This document shows, piece after piece, positions 24,774-38,700 of a stretch of DNA of 64,000 nucleotides. Source of the DNA: Dioscorea cayenensis subsp. rotundata (lineage: Eukaryota > Streptophyta > Magnoliopsida > Dioscoreales > Dioscoreaceae); NCBI RefSeq assembly GCF_009730915.1, contig NC_052478.1, positions 21,432,387 to 21,496,386 on the forward strand. Direction: 5' to 3'. The first letter of the stretch is position 1. The number at the start of each line of letters is the position of its first letter. Made by a program: the position numbers and the translations under genes. The notes beneath the pieces were generated by a model. The model saw nothing but the letters and a program-made list of their open reading frames with translations. It was not told the DNA's origin and made no database searches.

Positions 24774-27364
24774 TAGAGGTGCAAACTGGGCCGTGTCTGG
24801 CCTGGCACGGTCAACTACAGTACCGTGCCAGGCCATGCCCTGGTGGCCCGCCATGGGCCGTGCTAGCCCGAGCACGGCCCGCCACACGTTACCGTTGCGG
24901 GCCGACCCAGCACGACCCGCCAATTTTTTTTTTCTTAATTAATTTAAATATTGGAAAATGACTATTGTAGCCCTTTTAACAACTATAAAATGGCTAGTTT
25001 TTAAGGCTATTTTAGACTTAAAAATATAATTACTTTTTTACCTTTTTTAACAACAATAAACGGCTAGTTCACAAGGGTATTTTGGGAATTAGAAGATTTT
25101 AAAAAACCTATAAATACCCTCAAACACTTACATATTTCTCCACACCAAATTACTCATTCTTGTTCTAATCTCTCAAGCATTGAAGTCTCCAAGCTCTCTT
25201 AGTTCTCAATCTCTTCAAGTTCAAGATTTGAAGTTTGTCAAATTCGGCTCAAGTGTTTCATCAATCCAGCAATTCCCCCACCTTTTCATCAATTCAGAAT
25301 TTTCAAGAAATCCACGAATTAAATTTACATCATCAAGGTTGAGGTAACCCTAAACCCTTTTTTTTATTTTTTATAATAGCCGGCTCTCCCAATTTTTCCT
25401 TTCGATACACCATTTTTTTAATGAAAACAACTCCAAAAATTTTTGATTATTCACAACTCGAGCTCGAGCTCATTCATCGAATCCCCTAATATGGGAGCAT
25501 CTGAGTAACAAGCTTCAAACAAGCACAATAAAAAAAGAACTTGGTGTATGGCAATTTTATAATATTGTTGAAATTCCAAACAAAGGGACTCGTGCCATTT
25601 GTAAAAAATGCAAAAAAGATTTTTCTTGTCAAACTTCGGGTGGAACGGGGAAAAAATATAAAAAATTTATTTCCGATGTTCCTCATAGGTGGAATTCAAC
25701 GTATAATATGTTGAATTGTGCTTATGATTACAAAGATATTCTTACAATGTATTGCCGTGAGTTTTTTCCCGACCTTGGAATTACTAATTATGATTGGGAA
25801 GTTTGCTATATGATAAAGGAGTTTTTGGAAATTTTTAATTCCGCAACTAATTTTTTTTCCAGTATTTATTATCCTACTACTTTTATGACTATTTCTCATT
25901 TATATTACATTAGTGAAATTTTTTTGCAAAAATATAGATGCGATCCTAATTTTTGCTCCCATTGTTGCTCCTATGGAATTAAAAATTTAAAAAAATATTT
26001 TTGCAAAAAAATCAACCCTCTTCCCTGCTTTTATCTATGTTTCTTGATCCCCTGCTTTTAAAATTGATGGTACTTTTTTTGTATGCTTGATTCTTATGAT
26101 GAAAAACATGGGACTTGATCATTCAATTTTTCAAAGATGAATATCGCTCTTTGCTTCATGATATGTATAATGAATATAACCATACATATGGAAATCGACG
26201 AGCTTCTACTTTTTGCTCGGAGTTTTGAAAATTCTTCTTCACTTTCCAAAACTAAATCTCCCGACCGATCTTATAAATATGATTAGAAGAAAAATCTACA
26301 AGTGCTTCTTCTTCTTCTTCTTCTTCTTCTAGCACTAGTTCTTTTGCATGAATTAAATCTTTTTTTAAATAATAATTTTTAATGATTTTTCTTACTACCG
26401 AAGAAATTAATAACTTTAATATTTTTCTCGTAGTGGAAACAACAAGAACATAACTATCCCGTGCTAGCCGCCATGGCACGTGATCTACTAACTCCACCGA
26501 TGTCTGCAGTGAGCGTCGAGTCTTGTTTTTAGTGCGAGGAAAAAGGGTACTCGATGATAAGAGGAGCCGCATGAACCAAGAAACGAGTGCAAATATGCAT
26601 ATGTTTGAAGGATTGGTTAGAAGCGGAAGATAGAGTTACTGAACAACAAATACATGAAGAAGGTAGTGATACTGGAGAGGGCCTTACACCATCCAGAGCG
26701 CTCAACTTCAACCCGTGTTGATGAAGAAATAGATTAATCAAATGAAGTTTGAAGTTTTGTAATTTTTTTAAATTGTTTTTCGAAGTTTGTCATTTTTCTA
26801 AATTGTTTTCAAGTTTGTAATTTTTCTAAGTTGTTTTCATAGTTTTTTTAAATAAATGGCAATTTTTTTCCTATATCTATTTGTAATTTATTTTTAGTTT
26901 ATCTCTATTTTTTCAATGTAATTTTATTTTCTAATATTATGTTAAATTTTAAAAAATTATCTTTTTTGTATTCATGTAAATTTAAATTTTTTGCATATAT
27001 TTAATTATTTTTTCTATAATTTTTATGTGTTGTACATTTTTTACAATAAAAAAACTTATATTTTATGATATTTAGATTTTTCTTAAAAATTCCTTAATTT
27101 TTAGTATTTTTAAAGTATTTTTATATAATTTTTTTACAAATTTTTACAATATTTTTAAAGAATTTATAATTTAAAATAACAAAAGGTGGGCCGCCCGGCC
27201 CGGTCCGGCCCAGCCCAGCTGGCTTGGCCGTGCCACGGGCTGGGCTGACCCCCCTGTACGGTGGGCCGTGCTGGCCCGGCACGATTGCAAGCCGGGTCGG
27301 GCCGGGCCGAGCATGTATAGTGCTCGGGCCGGGCCGAGCTGGGCCGGCCCATCTTGCAACTCTA
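24774..27364 (+). mobile_element. complete hAT (Ac-like) DNA transposon, inactive
   Basis: Flanked by perfect 8-bp target duplications GTGCTATC (24766-24773 and 27365-27372), the hAT hallmark. Terminal inverted repeats: left TAGAGGTGCAAACTGGGCCG, right (reverse complement) TAGAGTTGCAAGATGGGCCG, 17 of 20 matching. Just inside both ends are GC-rich subterminal arrays of GGCC/GGGC motifs (24790-24920 and 27185-27350). The interior encodes a broken transposase. Length 2591 bp. Perfect duplications and well-matched ends indicate a fairly recent insertion, although the transposase is degraded; it could have been moved in trans. Confidence 0.9.
25487..26660 (+). pseudogene. hAT transposase remnant (RICESLEEPER/Ac type)
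   Basis: Recognisable pieces in order. First a BED zinc-finger-like stretch (..GTRAICKKCKKDF.., about 25570-25640). Then SDVPHRWNSTYNMLN, joining the conserved WNSTY..L block to YDYKDIL. Then CYMIKEFLEIFNSATN..FSS..YPTT (about 25800-25890). Near 26430-26600 comes the C-terminal dimerisation region: EHNYPVLAAMARDLL..P.SAVSVES, followed after a stop by R.KRVLDDKRSRM. Between these are frameshifts, stops and a large deletion of the catalytic core. The host function would be DNA cut-and-paste; this copy cannot encode it. Confidence 0.8.
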
Positions 27365-28211
27365 GTGCTATCATTCATAATTATAGTAATACTATTCTAA
27401 TGAATTTTATGATAATTCATTCTATATTGTTTAGGCTATTCGGATGAGTGTTGAGTTGGTATCCAACGGCTCAATACTAAAATTCACAATGGCGGAACTA
27501 GAATCAAGAATAAGAGGGTGCTGGTTTCAAATTTAAAAAAATATTATTGTTTACCAAATATCACCACTACCTTCAAGAAGTTTAAGAAAAAAATGTTTAG
27601 ATAGATTCCATGACATATAGTTTGACCTAAATCAGAAATAGAAATTATCTCAAAACTTGAATTGTGAAATATATTAAAAACAAAAAATTGTGAAATAAAG
27701 CTTAACCCAAATTTTCTTTTTTTTCCTTTTATATGAAAACCCCACATATATAAACAATTCCAAAGAAAATTTTATTATATTTCAATCTTCTTTGTTAATT
27801 ATAAACAAATCGAGCCCAACATTTATTAACAAATAGATGAATGGCCTACGATTATGTTCAAAAATTTAAAAAAATTAAATAAATAAATCTATAAATTAGC
27901 TAGAATTCTTCAACCTTTTCATTACTCTCATCTTTTTATTCTTTTCTGTTATAGAGTTGGTCAATTTGATCTTCAAGCTCGATATCTCTTAAGGACTTAA
28001 ATGGCAAAAGAGAAATAGAGCTAGGAATATTTTTTTAGGGTACCCAATCAAAAGGCTAAACAATAGAATTTAATAAATATTTTTCTAAAAATATAATATT
28101 TAATATTTATATACTAATTCATAAAATAAATGGGTAAAATAATATAAATTTTGAAAATATTTTTCTAAAAACTATAGATTTTTTAATTATATGTACTAGT
28201 TTATTAAAAAC

Positions 28212-28257
<46 letters not shown>

Positions 28258-29284
28258 AACACGAAACAAAGGGTGAGACTAGTGGGTGTGGGACTCATGT
28301 CCCTCTTTGTCTTCCTAACTACATTTCATGATTCATCTATCTATTTCAATAGATAGGGTGCTGGATTCTAGCACTCCTTGCTTTTTTTCAATAAAATAAT
28401 ACAAAAAGATGAAACACCTTCCTCTGATCAAGGGGTGCTTGAGCATCCCCTTGACCCTCTTCCTTCCACCTTGTTCGTAGATAAAAATTTATGAATGTTT
28501 GTAGATGATGTATCCAACGGTTTAACAGCAACATTTATAAATTTTATATTTACAAATGTTTGTAGATAACAAGGCCTCATATATATATATATATACACAA
28601 AAGTCTTCATAAATATTATAACTATCATGTTTTCCCAATGACTATCTAGATTTTCATTTTAAATTTATACTTGACTCTCACAAATTAAAGTTTTAATTTT
28701 GATATCACCATGATATTTATCTTTGATTTCTATTTATATAATATTTGGTTAGTTTTATGTGCTTTTGATACAGATTCAAGATATAATAATATTGTATAAC
28801 AATATTTTATTCATAATCTTCTTTGTTTATGGGTGTGAGAGATCAAGTCAATAGAGGAATAGAGTCATGTGATGGCCCAAATTGAATCAAGATCAATTGA
28901 TTTATAATTAATTTGAGACAAATTTAAATATTTTTTAAGATTTTATCATATTAAAATGATTTTAACAAATGAGTCATGGTTATACTTAATTTTTTTTTAA
29001 TATGGTGAAATTATTTTTTTCACCCTATGGGGATTAATCCAAATGATAAAGACTTGTGTTGCTATCAATAATCTCTTTGTCTATGGACATCGTGTCTTTT
29101 TATGTATGGTGTTTATGTTATACAGAAAAAGTGAGTTAAAATTTTTAATGTGATTTGTCTATTTTATTAAAAAATAAGTTATTTAAGTAAATGATTTTAA
29201 GTTAAGACACTTATATGGACAAAATATCACTGGTATCCTCATTATAGTTTTTTTTTTGGGTTTTAACTTTCAAATAAATCTGCC

Positions 29285-29317
<33 letters not shown>

Positions 29318-29479
29318 TGTTATTGTTAATTTTTTTAAATAAAATATACTCAAGTTAACTATTCTAAATTTTAAAAATAAAAAAATAAAAAAATAAAATC
29401 AATTCAGTACATGCAAGTGGAATAAAAACTCAATAGAAGAAAAACACAACCTCTATCTGCTCTCAGCAGCTGAACCACA
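27365..29479. other. intergenic repeats; no gene
   Basis: Contains the element at 27487-28470, a MITE-like piece at about 28485-28592 ending in GGCCTC next to a (TA)n tract, (TA)n at 28218-28250 and (ATT)n at 29288-29318. No coding signal. Confidence 0.5.
27487..28470. mobile_element. second copy of the CAGTGGCGGA-type AT-rich element
   Basis: Begins CAATGGCGGAACTAGAAT with a GGGTGCTGGTTTCAAATT block and ends AAGGGGTGCTTGAGCATCCC, then CTTGACCC. Both ends parallel the 12092-13096 element. AT-rich and non-coding interior. Confidence 0.5.
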
Positions 29480-29810
29480 TTGCACTTGAATGGCATCAAA
29501 ACCCACAAATTAAACATTTTCTATCCAGAATCTGCAGGCAACAGCATCACCACAACCTGCCCAAACAGCACTGAACTTGTACTTCATGCCATGGAAAATG
29601 AGAAACATCACCACCTTCTTCCTTTTCCTATCCACACTTGCCTGGAAGTTACAAATGAAGCCATTGACACAGTTGTTTGTAAGCAACTTGACAAGAGAAC
29701 TCTTCTTCATTCTCCATCTAACAAGAAAGAGACATGGAAATTGTGTTCACTATATAGAATTGAAGAGTAGTTGCATTGGTTGAAGAAAAAGGTACAAGGA
29801 AAACACAGTA

Positions 29811-32760
29811 ATGGATGGGAGGATGGAGAGAAGATGGTGGTTGATGGCATTGTTTCTGATTTTCATGCTCTTGTTCTTTGGTGTTGAGTTTTGCTCTGCT
29901 GAGAGGCCTATCAAGGATTCTGGAAGTGGTGGCAATGGTGGTGTTGCTAAGTTCTTGCATGCTTTTCAATCTTTTTTTGATTCTGGGGATTCTTCTTATA
30001 CTCATGTTTGGCCTGTAAGATAGTTGTCTGAGTTTGTGATTTTTGGTTTTTGTTTTCTCTTTGTGGTGGTGATTGATTTCTTGGTGTTGGTGTTTTGTAG
30101 GACATGGAGTTTGGGTGGAGGGTTGTGCTGGGTTCTACCATTGGGTTTCTTGGAGCTGCTTTGGGGAGCATTGGTGGTGTTGGTGGGGGTGGGATCTTTG
30201 TGCCTATGCTCACTTTGATCATTGGTTTTGATCCAAAGACCTCCACAGCCATCTCCAAATGTAAGTTTCTTCAATTGTTTCTTTGCATGGCCCTTAAACC
30301 CTAGTTATGATTGGGGCAAATTTGGGGAAAATGTTAAGAAAGCATGTGGTATTGGTTGTCTCCTTGCAATTGTTTCTTTCAATTAAGCTTAAACTCTACT
30401 TTGTTGTTGGGGTGTGTCTGAGTGTCTCTGTTTTTGATTGATGAAGAAAACATATGAATTTGCTTGTAGATTTTGATCCCAAGCACTCCCATGATAATCT
30501 CCAATTTGTATGTTTCTGTAATTTTTTTCTTTCAATGGAGCTTAAACCCTAGTTAGTTCTGTGAGTATGTTTATGTTTTTAGCAAGGGAATATAGATGAA
30601 GACAACATTTGAAAAGATTGTTTTCATACTCACTGGTTGTTCCTTTGAAAGTACCTTAAACCCTAACTGTTTTTGTGTTTTGATTGAGTGGAAGAAGTGG
30701 AAAAAGAAAGAAAACTGAATGAAGATATTCTTGTATACTTGCTAATGATTGATCAGGAAAAAGAAAATGTCTTCTTGTTTGGGAAAACTAAGTTTACTAA
30801 TTCGATATTTGCAGGCATGATCATGGGTGCTGCAGGATCGACAGTGTATTACAATTTGAGACTGCGGCATCCGACAATGGACCTACCAATAATTGACTAC
30901 GATCTCGCGTTGCTGTTTCAGCCTATGCTCATGTTAGGCATTAGCATTGGAGTTGCCTTCAATGTCATTTTTCCAGATTGGATGGTTACTGTTCTTCTTA
31001 TCATCCTCTTCCTTGGTATTTATTATCTTATATTCATACATCTAATTATTCATTTTATTTTCCTTTCTTCATTCTCGTAGTTGTTGATTATCAGAATTTT
31101 CGAGTCAAAGAAGTTAAATGATCATCTTTGTAGTAATTTGTACATGTATTTATGAGGCAAAGCAAATTAATTTTTCATCTGAAACTACATCTTTAATTAC
31201 ATTTAGATTTATAAATAGTTTTCTTTGCTACATCTGCTGATAGGTACATCGACAAAGGCACTCTTTAAGGGTATAGAGACATGGAAAAAAGAATCGATAA
31301 TGAAAAAGGTTAGTCCTATTCACCTCACATTTTACTAATGTGTTCGTCTTCTTATTTGACTTTCTTATTCCCTTATTTCAGGAAACCGCAAAGCTCTTAG
31401 GTTCATCATCAAAACTAATTGGTAAGTTATGTTCAATTACTGTAACTAATCTTCCACCTTTTCTGGTGAAAATAACTCATTAATAGTTGATGAATGTTAT
31501 CCTCCGGATTCAGACAGCCCGGAGCTGGAATACAAGAGACTTCCAAGTGGTCCATCAATAAATATCCAGCAAAGATCTTTATCTGATCAGGAAGTATGTT
31601 CAAACACTGACCACTGTTTCTATGGCAAATATAATCAAAATTATTCTTACCGAAACTTTCAGGTTCCAATCAAAGATAATATTTTCTGGAAAGAGATGTT
31701 GCTGCTTTTGTTTGTGTGGGTGGCATTCCTCGCCGTGCAGATCATTAAGGTGAGATCTACTAGAAAAATCACATAAACAGAAAGCAATATTTAACATTGG
31801 TTTTCCAATAAAATGCATCTGCAGACACGCGCCGCAAATTGTTCGATAGAGTACTGGGTTTTGAATGCTTTGCAGGTAAAGACATTTCGATAAGATAGGG
31901 ATCGCTTTGTTTACCGAATTTTGAAACTTTTAATATTCAATATTGAGTGAATGCATTTGTGTCTAAAATGACAATTTTGAACATGAAGATTCCAATTGCT
32001 GGTTCAGTAACAATCTATGAAGCTATTGGTCTATTCAAAGGAACAAGGACCATTGCCTCTAGGGGAAGGCATGCTGTTAATTGGAAGGTGCACCAATTTG
32101 TCCTATACTGTTTCTGCGGGATATTAGCCGGCATTGTCGGAGGTTTCCTCGGCCTCGGAGGTGGCTTCATCTTAGGACCGTTGTTTCTCGAATTAGGAGT
32201 CCCCCCTCAGGTTCTACTCTTTCCAATTCTTGTATTTCTTAAATGTCTTTATGGTATCTGAAATTCTATGTTTGTATTACAGGTTGCAAGTGCTACATCA
32301 ACATTTGCAATGACGTTCTCATCATCGATGTCGGTGATACAATACTATCTCCTTGATCGATTTCCCGTTCCATACGGTAAGCCAAAAAAGAAAAACAAGC
32401 ATGTTAAGCATCAGTGTACTTCAAAATGTTCGATAAATTTAATCGATCAGTTATGTTTTGCAGCTGCTTATTTTGTGTTTCTCGCAACCGTTGCTGCATT
32501 CACTGGTCAACACATTGTACGAAAATTGATAGTGTTACTCGGCCGGGCGTCACTGATCATCTTCATTCTTGCATTGACCATTTTCATTAGCGCAATCAGT
32601 TTAGGTAATAAATGTTCTTCACATTACAATTACGAATTCTTTTCGATCCATGAGTTGATGTGTTTTTGGTTTTACTGCAGGAGGTGTTGGGATTGCATAC
32701 ATGGTAGAAAAGCTTGAAAGGAAAGAACATATGGGTTTTGAAAACTTGTGCTATCACTAA
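29811..32760 (+). CDS. TauE/SafE family (sulfite exporter-like) membrane protein
   Basis: Multi-pass membrane protein of the TauE/SafE family; bacterial relatives export sulfite or organosulfonates, while plant substrates are mostly unknown. Twelve exons: 29811-30014, 30101-30260, 30815-31015, 31244-31308, 31382-31421, 31514-31593, 31663-31749, 31825-31875, 31989-32210, 32283-32376, 32464-32604, 32681-32760; 474 residues, the usual plant length. An N-terminal hydrophobic segment ending CSA-ERP looks like a cleavable signal. Each half has the Gly-rich family motif: [20 protein letters not shown] in exon 2 and [20 protein letters not shown] in exon 9, the latter followed by [20 protein letters not shown] hydrophilic loop (exons 4-6) separates the halves. 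All donor/acceptor pairs are GT..AG and phases are consistent. Closest to the Arabidopsis 'sulfite exporter TauE/SafE family protein' group. A 96-codon upstream open frame (29480-29770) may lie in the leader. Confidence 0.92.
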
Positions 32761-35732
32761 GTTTAGAATTTTTGGAGAAAAGTTTTCTTGCAATATCATC
32801 ACTTTTTGGTAGTAAATTTGTTTATGAATCTTGTTTATCTGCAAACCTTCTTGTTTTGTAGCAATGGAAAGCCTAATTTCATGAAATCTTTATGTTTCTT
32901 CTGTACAAGAATTTTGCAGACTTATTTAGTTATTTATAGAAAATTCAATTCAATGTGTGTCACTAGTTCAGTGACAATGAGAATTATTACTAATGATTTT
33001 TTTTTTTCTTGTATTAGAATTTTGAGTTTTGTTTTTCATCAATGGTGAATGAGTCTTTTAATTTTGAAGTGATTTGCTGTGAATTTGATTAACTTGGTGA
33101 ATAATTTGAAGTGAATTATTTAAGAGTGATTTAAAGAAAGATATATATAGGGAATTTAATCAACTGCGGGCGTTCATAAAATGTCTGTTGGCTGGTATAA
33201 CAACAGCCATATACCTGCTGCCAAACTAGGTAGTTGAGGGTTTTGTTTTTATAAAAAAAAAATCACACTATTCATAACAATGTGCAAGTCTACTGTTTAA
33301 AGGGAGGGATGACTTGCAGTTTTTAGATTTGAATCCACCGGTTAAAAAATAAATATATGTAGAATTGAATTTTAGGGACATTTGTACGTGGCGCACGCTC
33401 TTGGGTTGGAATTAGTCCACTGAAATAGTGGAAGTCTTGAAATGACACTTCAATTGTGAAAGTTTCAGTTGAAATATTTAGTTTCACGTGTTATTTGAAA
33501 GAGAAAATATCAAATCATTAATCACTTTTTTTTGTTTGGTTAGTGAAAATAAAAATTTAAAAAATGATGAAAATGAGGTTCTACTCACTACTTCATGATA
33601 GGGGTGAGATTATCTCTTTCTCATGGTTGGGTTGAGCTTATAATTATTTAACATGATAATTTTATAAAAATATTTTTTTATAAACAATAAAAAAAGAAAA
33701 TAATTAAATAATAAAAAAACGATAAAAGATAAAAAAGAAAAATAATAAAAGATAGAAAAAGACAAAAACAATAAAAAAAATAAATGATAAAAAGAAAAAG
33801 ATTAAAAAAATAAAATAAATACGGGTGTTTTTTAATCACCCACATAAAACCGTGTGATTGAAGTGGGACACCGAAGTCCTACTTCGGTCAAAAATTTTTC
33901 AGCCGAATCAAAGAGAGAAGTAAAAGACTTTAGAGGTGGTCATTTCCGCACTTTGGGTTTACTTCAGTTAATCAAAGTAGAAGTAGCATATCAATTCATA
34001 CTTCCGTCACTTCGGCCTCTACTTCAGCCAACCAAATACATAACACGTCCATATTTAATTTTAAAATGATGAAAGAAAACATAGTTATTTATTTATTTAT
34101 TTTCGGATGAAAATAAACAAATAAAAATTATAAAAACAAATTTTTATTTTTTTGCGGTATGTATATAAGCAATTGCCCATTTTTCTATAATTAAGTTAAA
34201 GATGTGTAAAACTAACAATATTCACATATCCAAGGGGTTATTTGCAAAAACTATGTCGATTTTACAAACTGCACCCTCCGAGTTTTATTAAATTCTCTCG
34301 CTTCCCCTTCTATTCTCTCTTGCTCGCCGGCACCATGAGCATTCGCAGCTTCGCAGTGCTCCAATGGCGCCTCTAATGCTAGTAGCGATGGAAGGATGAG
34401 GAGAGGGAGAAAAGCTCGCAAATGTAGCACTGTGAGCAGCTATTTTGAATCTCTTATATGTATTCAATTCATTCAATCAGTGATCAAGGCTGTGAAAGTC
34501 ATACAAAATTCGGTGTCTTAGGTTGAATGAGATTGGATTAGGGTTTTGGAGTTTTATGCTAGAAATTGGTTCTTTTTAAGTGATTGTTTTTATTTCTCGT
34601 TTTACAAGTCTGTTGTGCAATGTTGTTATTCTGGCACGATTTTATGATTTTAATCCTCTGTTTGACTGTTTTGCCTAAATTCCATTGCTTCCTTTAGAAC
34701 TATGTTTGGTTGAGGAGAATTGCAGGGATGAGGTTTGCGAGCTCACTAAAGAGGGAACATTATAAATTTTTCTTTTTTCTTTTTTCTTTTTTTCCCCATC
34801 ATTTTTATTCATTTTCCCTAAATCTAGACGAATCCTTGTGATTTTCTGTAATTTTTGGTGACATACTGAAAGAAATTGGGAACGAAGTTCTATTTTTTCT
34901 GAGGAACAGGGCGTATTTTAGTGTATGCCCGTTCGTTGCCTGTACTCTATTTCAGTGACTGCAGCATGAAGTTTCAGTTTACAAAGAACTGGAAATGAAT
35001 TGGCTGATCAACATAATTTTTGATGCACTATATAGAATTTTCCTATAAAGAAAAACTCATAGTTGATTTTTACCTAAAAGCACTCTATTTTACTGGTGAA
35101 TAAATTCTAGGCTGACATCACGCTGCCTAGTAGCTCAGTTGCATGCGATATTGTGATGTTTGTTCTAGGTTATGCCATTGGCTGAGGAGTACATGCAGAA
35201 AAACTATTTCATGTCCATTTGCATGTGAACACTCTTGGTGATTAATGATTAAGTTTTCTCGCCATAAGCTCATGCCAAACTGAAACTCTAGACTCTGGTT
35301 TGATCTTTGAAGTATACCTGATATGACATGGTTCTTGAAAGAAAGGAGGTAGCCTGTATAAGAGAGTAAAGAAAATCTGATTTCATGAACTCTATCCCTC
35401 AAAGCCAAAGGGAGAAAAATATTCATCATATAGCTCACCTCTATGTCTAACAATATGAATGATTCTGTATACATAAAAAAACTTTGAAGGCCAGAATTTC
35501 ACTTTTGTAATTTGCCATTTGGGCTTTACAGATGTAGTCAGTACACTCTGTGTATAGTTTGCAAATTAGTTCTGGCAAAGAAACTTACATAGAATAAAGC
35601 TTGCATGCCATCTGCTGTCTTCTTTAGAATTCCAACACCTCTCATCACACTACCTTTCCTACAATCCAACTTATACCGACTTGATGGTGCAACGCAACAA
35701 CGACCTTTGAGATCTTAACAGGCATCTATATA
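32761..35732. other. intergenic DNA, no gene recognised
   Basis: 32761-33050 is probably the TauE 3' UTR. 33640-33830 is A-rich low complexity. 34270-34480 is GC-richer with a short unidentified minus-strand frame and could be a leader exon of a non-coding transcript. 35100-35700 is likely the 3' UTR or flank of the minus-strand TRM-like gene. Confidence 0.4.
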
Positions 35733-38700
35733 TTACACTGTGATGTTTAAATTCAAGATATCCAGTGCAAACTCATTGATTAGCATGTTCAAGATGTGCT
35801 TCTCCACATCCCTTACCACTTCATCTTTTTCTGCATCTGCAAATAGCATCATGGTCCACCCAAGATCCCACATGCAGTTGATATCTGGATTACAGTTTTG
35901 AATATCTCTTGCAAGCATCTTGTGCAGCATTTCTGCAGTATCATAGTCGCCACCCTCTTTTGTGATGGGGCATTTTAAGTTTTGAAGATCACCATTCAAC
36001 TCTTGGATGAGATCATCTAAAGATCTCTCCCTTATAGGTGCAATAGATAGTCTCAAGGCGAAATTGGACTCTTCTCTTCTGTTTTTCCGTCTCATTACTT
36101 CATACACACAGTCTAGAGTGCCCTTACTGTCTTCAGCTGGGTATGCATTTTCACTTGCATGGAGAATGCCAATGGGAATCTCTAGTTTGAAAAGTGCTTG
36201 TGCCGTATTTAGAAAATTTTTGTTATTTACTACCATCTTCTTGAAGGGGCTTCCTTTCTCTGTAAGAGACTCCTCTTTGATATTTTCAGATAGTTCCTGT
36301 TTCTGCCATTTCACATGCTCAAAGTCTGTGTCCTGCATCTGCATGCTGTCAGTTGGACCTGGACAGGAAGAGTTGAGTTGAGATTAAAACATTTTGCACT
36401 TCATTTATTTCAATTGTTAGCATAATTTGAATAATCTGATGCTAGATCAGTTATCATACAATAGTTTTAAATAAAATATCAGCTCGTTGTCTTCTAACTG
36501 TATATATTGCTAGCTTGAGCTCTACAGCAAGAGAGAATTACCTTCGTGATCATTTTCCTTTATGTTGAATGACATTTCTTCAGTGTCTTCCTTTTCTGGG
36601 ATATCTGGAAGTTGCTGAAGGACAGTTCTGATGGTTGGGCCATGGCTCTGCAGTAGTAATATTCAGGGTCAATCATTTTTCTCTAACAATTATGTTGCGT
36701 GTTAGTGCAAGCATTGACAATCACAAATTTATGGATTTTAGACTACAAGTTGAACAGTAAGACTTTGGAAATATTTGATAACATCTCCACTCTTGATTCC
36801 CCATCAAGATGCGCTCGATTTTGGAGGTGGACCACCAGTATAAAGCAATATTCACTTGTGCCAATCACACTAATTTTAACGTTGATAATGGTAAGATGAT
36901 AAGGTTCATCAACATATCAACATGTTTCTTGCATTGATTGAGCATCCTGCTTCATTCAAAGCATGTTTTCTTACTAAACCTTAACTTGCAATCAACGGTT
37001 TAAAAATGGTGTCTCTTTACTTTTGGTTTTTTCTTCAGAATACCTGGTTCAACCATGCTTATACAGAAGTATGAAATTAGCTAGACTTTTTTTATTTTGT
37101 TCTGCAGCCGGAAATGAAGATGAAGATATGAAACTGTGAAATAAATTAAACTTACATTGTTCTCTACAGTAGCTTCATTGCTGGTTACCCTTAATTTCTC
37201 ACAATCATCTGTGAGTGGACCACATGAAAGGGAGGTGCATGTCATTTCCTGTTGGAATTGGTTTTCTTGGTTCTCTGGTAGATCTATGAACTTCTCTTCT
37301 GTGGCTTTGTTATCGTTATCCTCGCATCTTTGTTCCTGTTCTTGAAAAACTGAAGACTGCTGCTTTAGTAGCTGGCCATTTTCATGTGGGGTGTCAATTT
37401 CATTTTCTTTTCCTACGACTTGTGAAACATCTGGCTTTTCTGTAGATTTAATGCACACAAAATTCTGGATTTTTGTTCTCTGTAGAGAATGTTTAGTCTT
37501 CTCTTGGTCTGTCGTTGAATCTGTCTTGAAGATTTTTCTGTCCAAGCCTCCATTTGATATTTTCATGCCCTCTTCATAAAAAGTGGATGCTTTCTTCACT
37601 AGTTTAGCTCTTTCATTATGAATTCTTTTCAGATTCTCCTTTTGTCCTGTATTATTTGCCTTTGTCGAACATCTATGGCTTGCTAAAACTGTCAAGTTAC
37701 TGGAGAACTTCTTGGTGCTTGTCTCATCTGGATATTTCTCTAAGTTCTTCAACTTGAGGTCAGTTATTTTCTCTTCTTCATACTGCTGTTTGCTTTTTGC
37801 ATCAGGCTTTGTTTCTTTCTCACTTCTGTTAACTGTAATTTTGACTTTTGATTTAAGGTCTTCATTTTGCAGCCTCACTGCATTGCCCTTCATGCTACTT
37901 TTCTGTTTTTGATCTCCTTCTTCATTGGTAACTTCCTCCTTGTGGCGATAATATGTTGCCACTGGGGCGGTATGTACATCTTGCGCAACACCATGGACTG
38001 GCTTTCTATTTCTTTCTTTGAACTTGTGTTGGTCTGTTTCTCTGTTCTCCTCCACCCTCTCTTCCTTCTTCTTGGCTGCCCTGGTTTCTTTCTCATGGTT
38101 CACGTTATTCATATCGATCTGCTTAATAATTTTGGCATGCAATCTTGAAGCTGGTTTCTTGTTTTCTGTGTGGTTTAGATTTCCCATATTTACCTTTCCA
38201 TTGTCAGATACTGACTCAATGTTCTTTGCGGCATTTGTTTCTCTAATTCCTCTTTCTCCTGATACCTTGTTGGCATTGTCTGATCTAAACACCGCTTTTT
38301 CTGAATATGTCACCTTGTGAACTTTCTGGCCTGTTGACTACTGCATCTAAAGGCACATTCTTTTCCTTATCCAATACTCTCTTATTTATCTTTTGCTTCT
38401 CATTGCCCTTTGAATGTACCTTGATCTTTTTTGTCCCAGTGTCTACCTCCTTTCCTGGGTAGCAGTGGAAGTTCTTCTAGGCCCATTAGCTTTGCAACAA
38501 CATTTGGTATTCTCACCTTCTCACTAGGTGGCCCACCTTTGCCACCCAGCTTATTGCTTTTTGAAGTGGAGGCACCATTCAATAGTGAAAATGTCTCTCC
38601 TCTGTGAGGCTTTTCACTTGTGTTTGTGTGCTGCATATCAGTTTTGGTACCTGCACCATAGCTCAGGGATCGTGTATGGGTTATAAATTGCATTGAAAAA

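Noticed and set aside
29480-29770. 96-codon open frame upstream of the TauE/SafE gene
   Set aside because: Family-like sequence starts only at 29811; this is at most an upstream frame in the leader.
37157-38320. Several plus-strand frames with Phe/Ser/Leu-rich hydrophobic translations
   Set aside because: Antisense shadows of the Lys/Glu-rich TRM-like exon.
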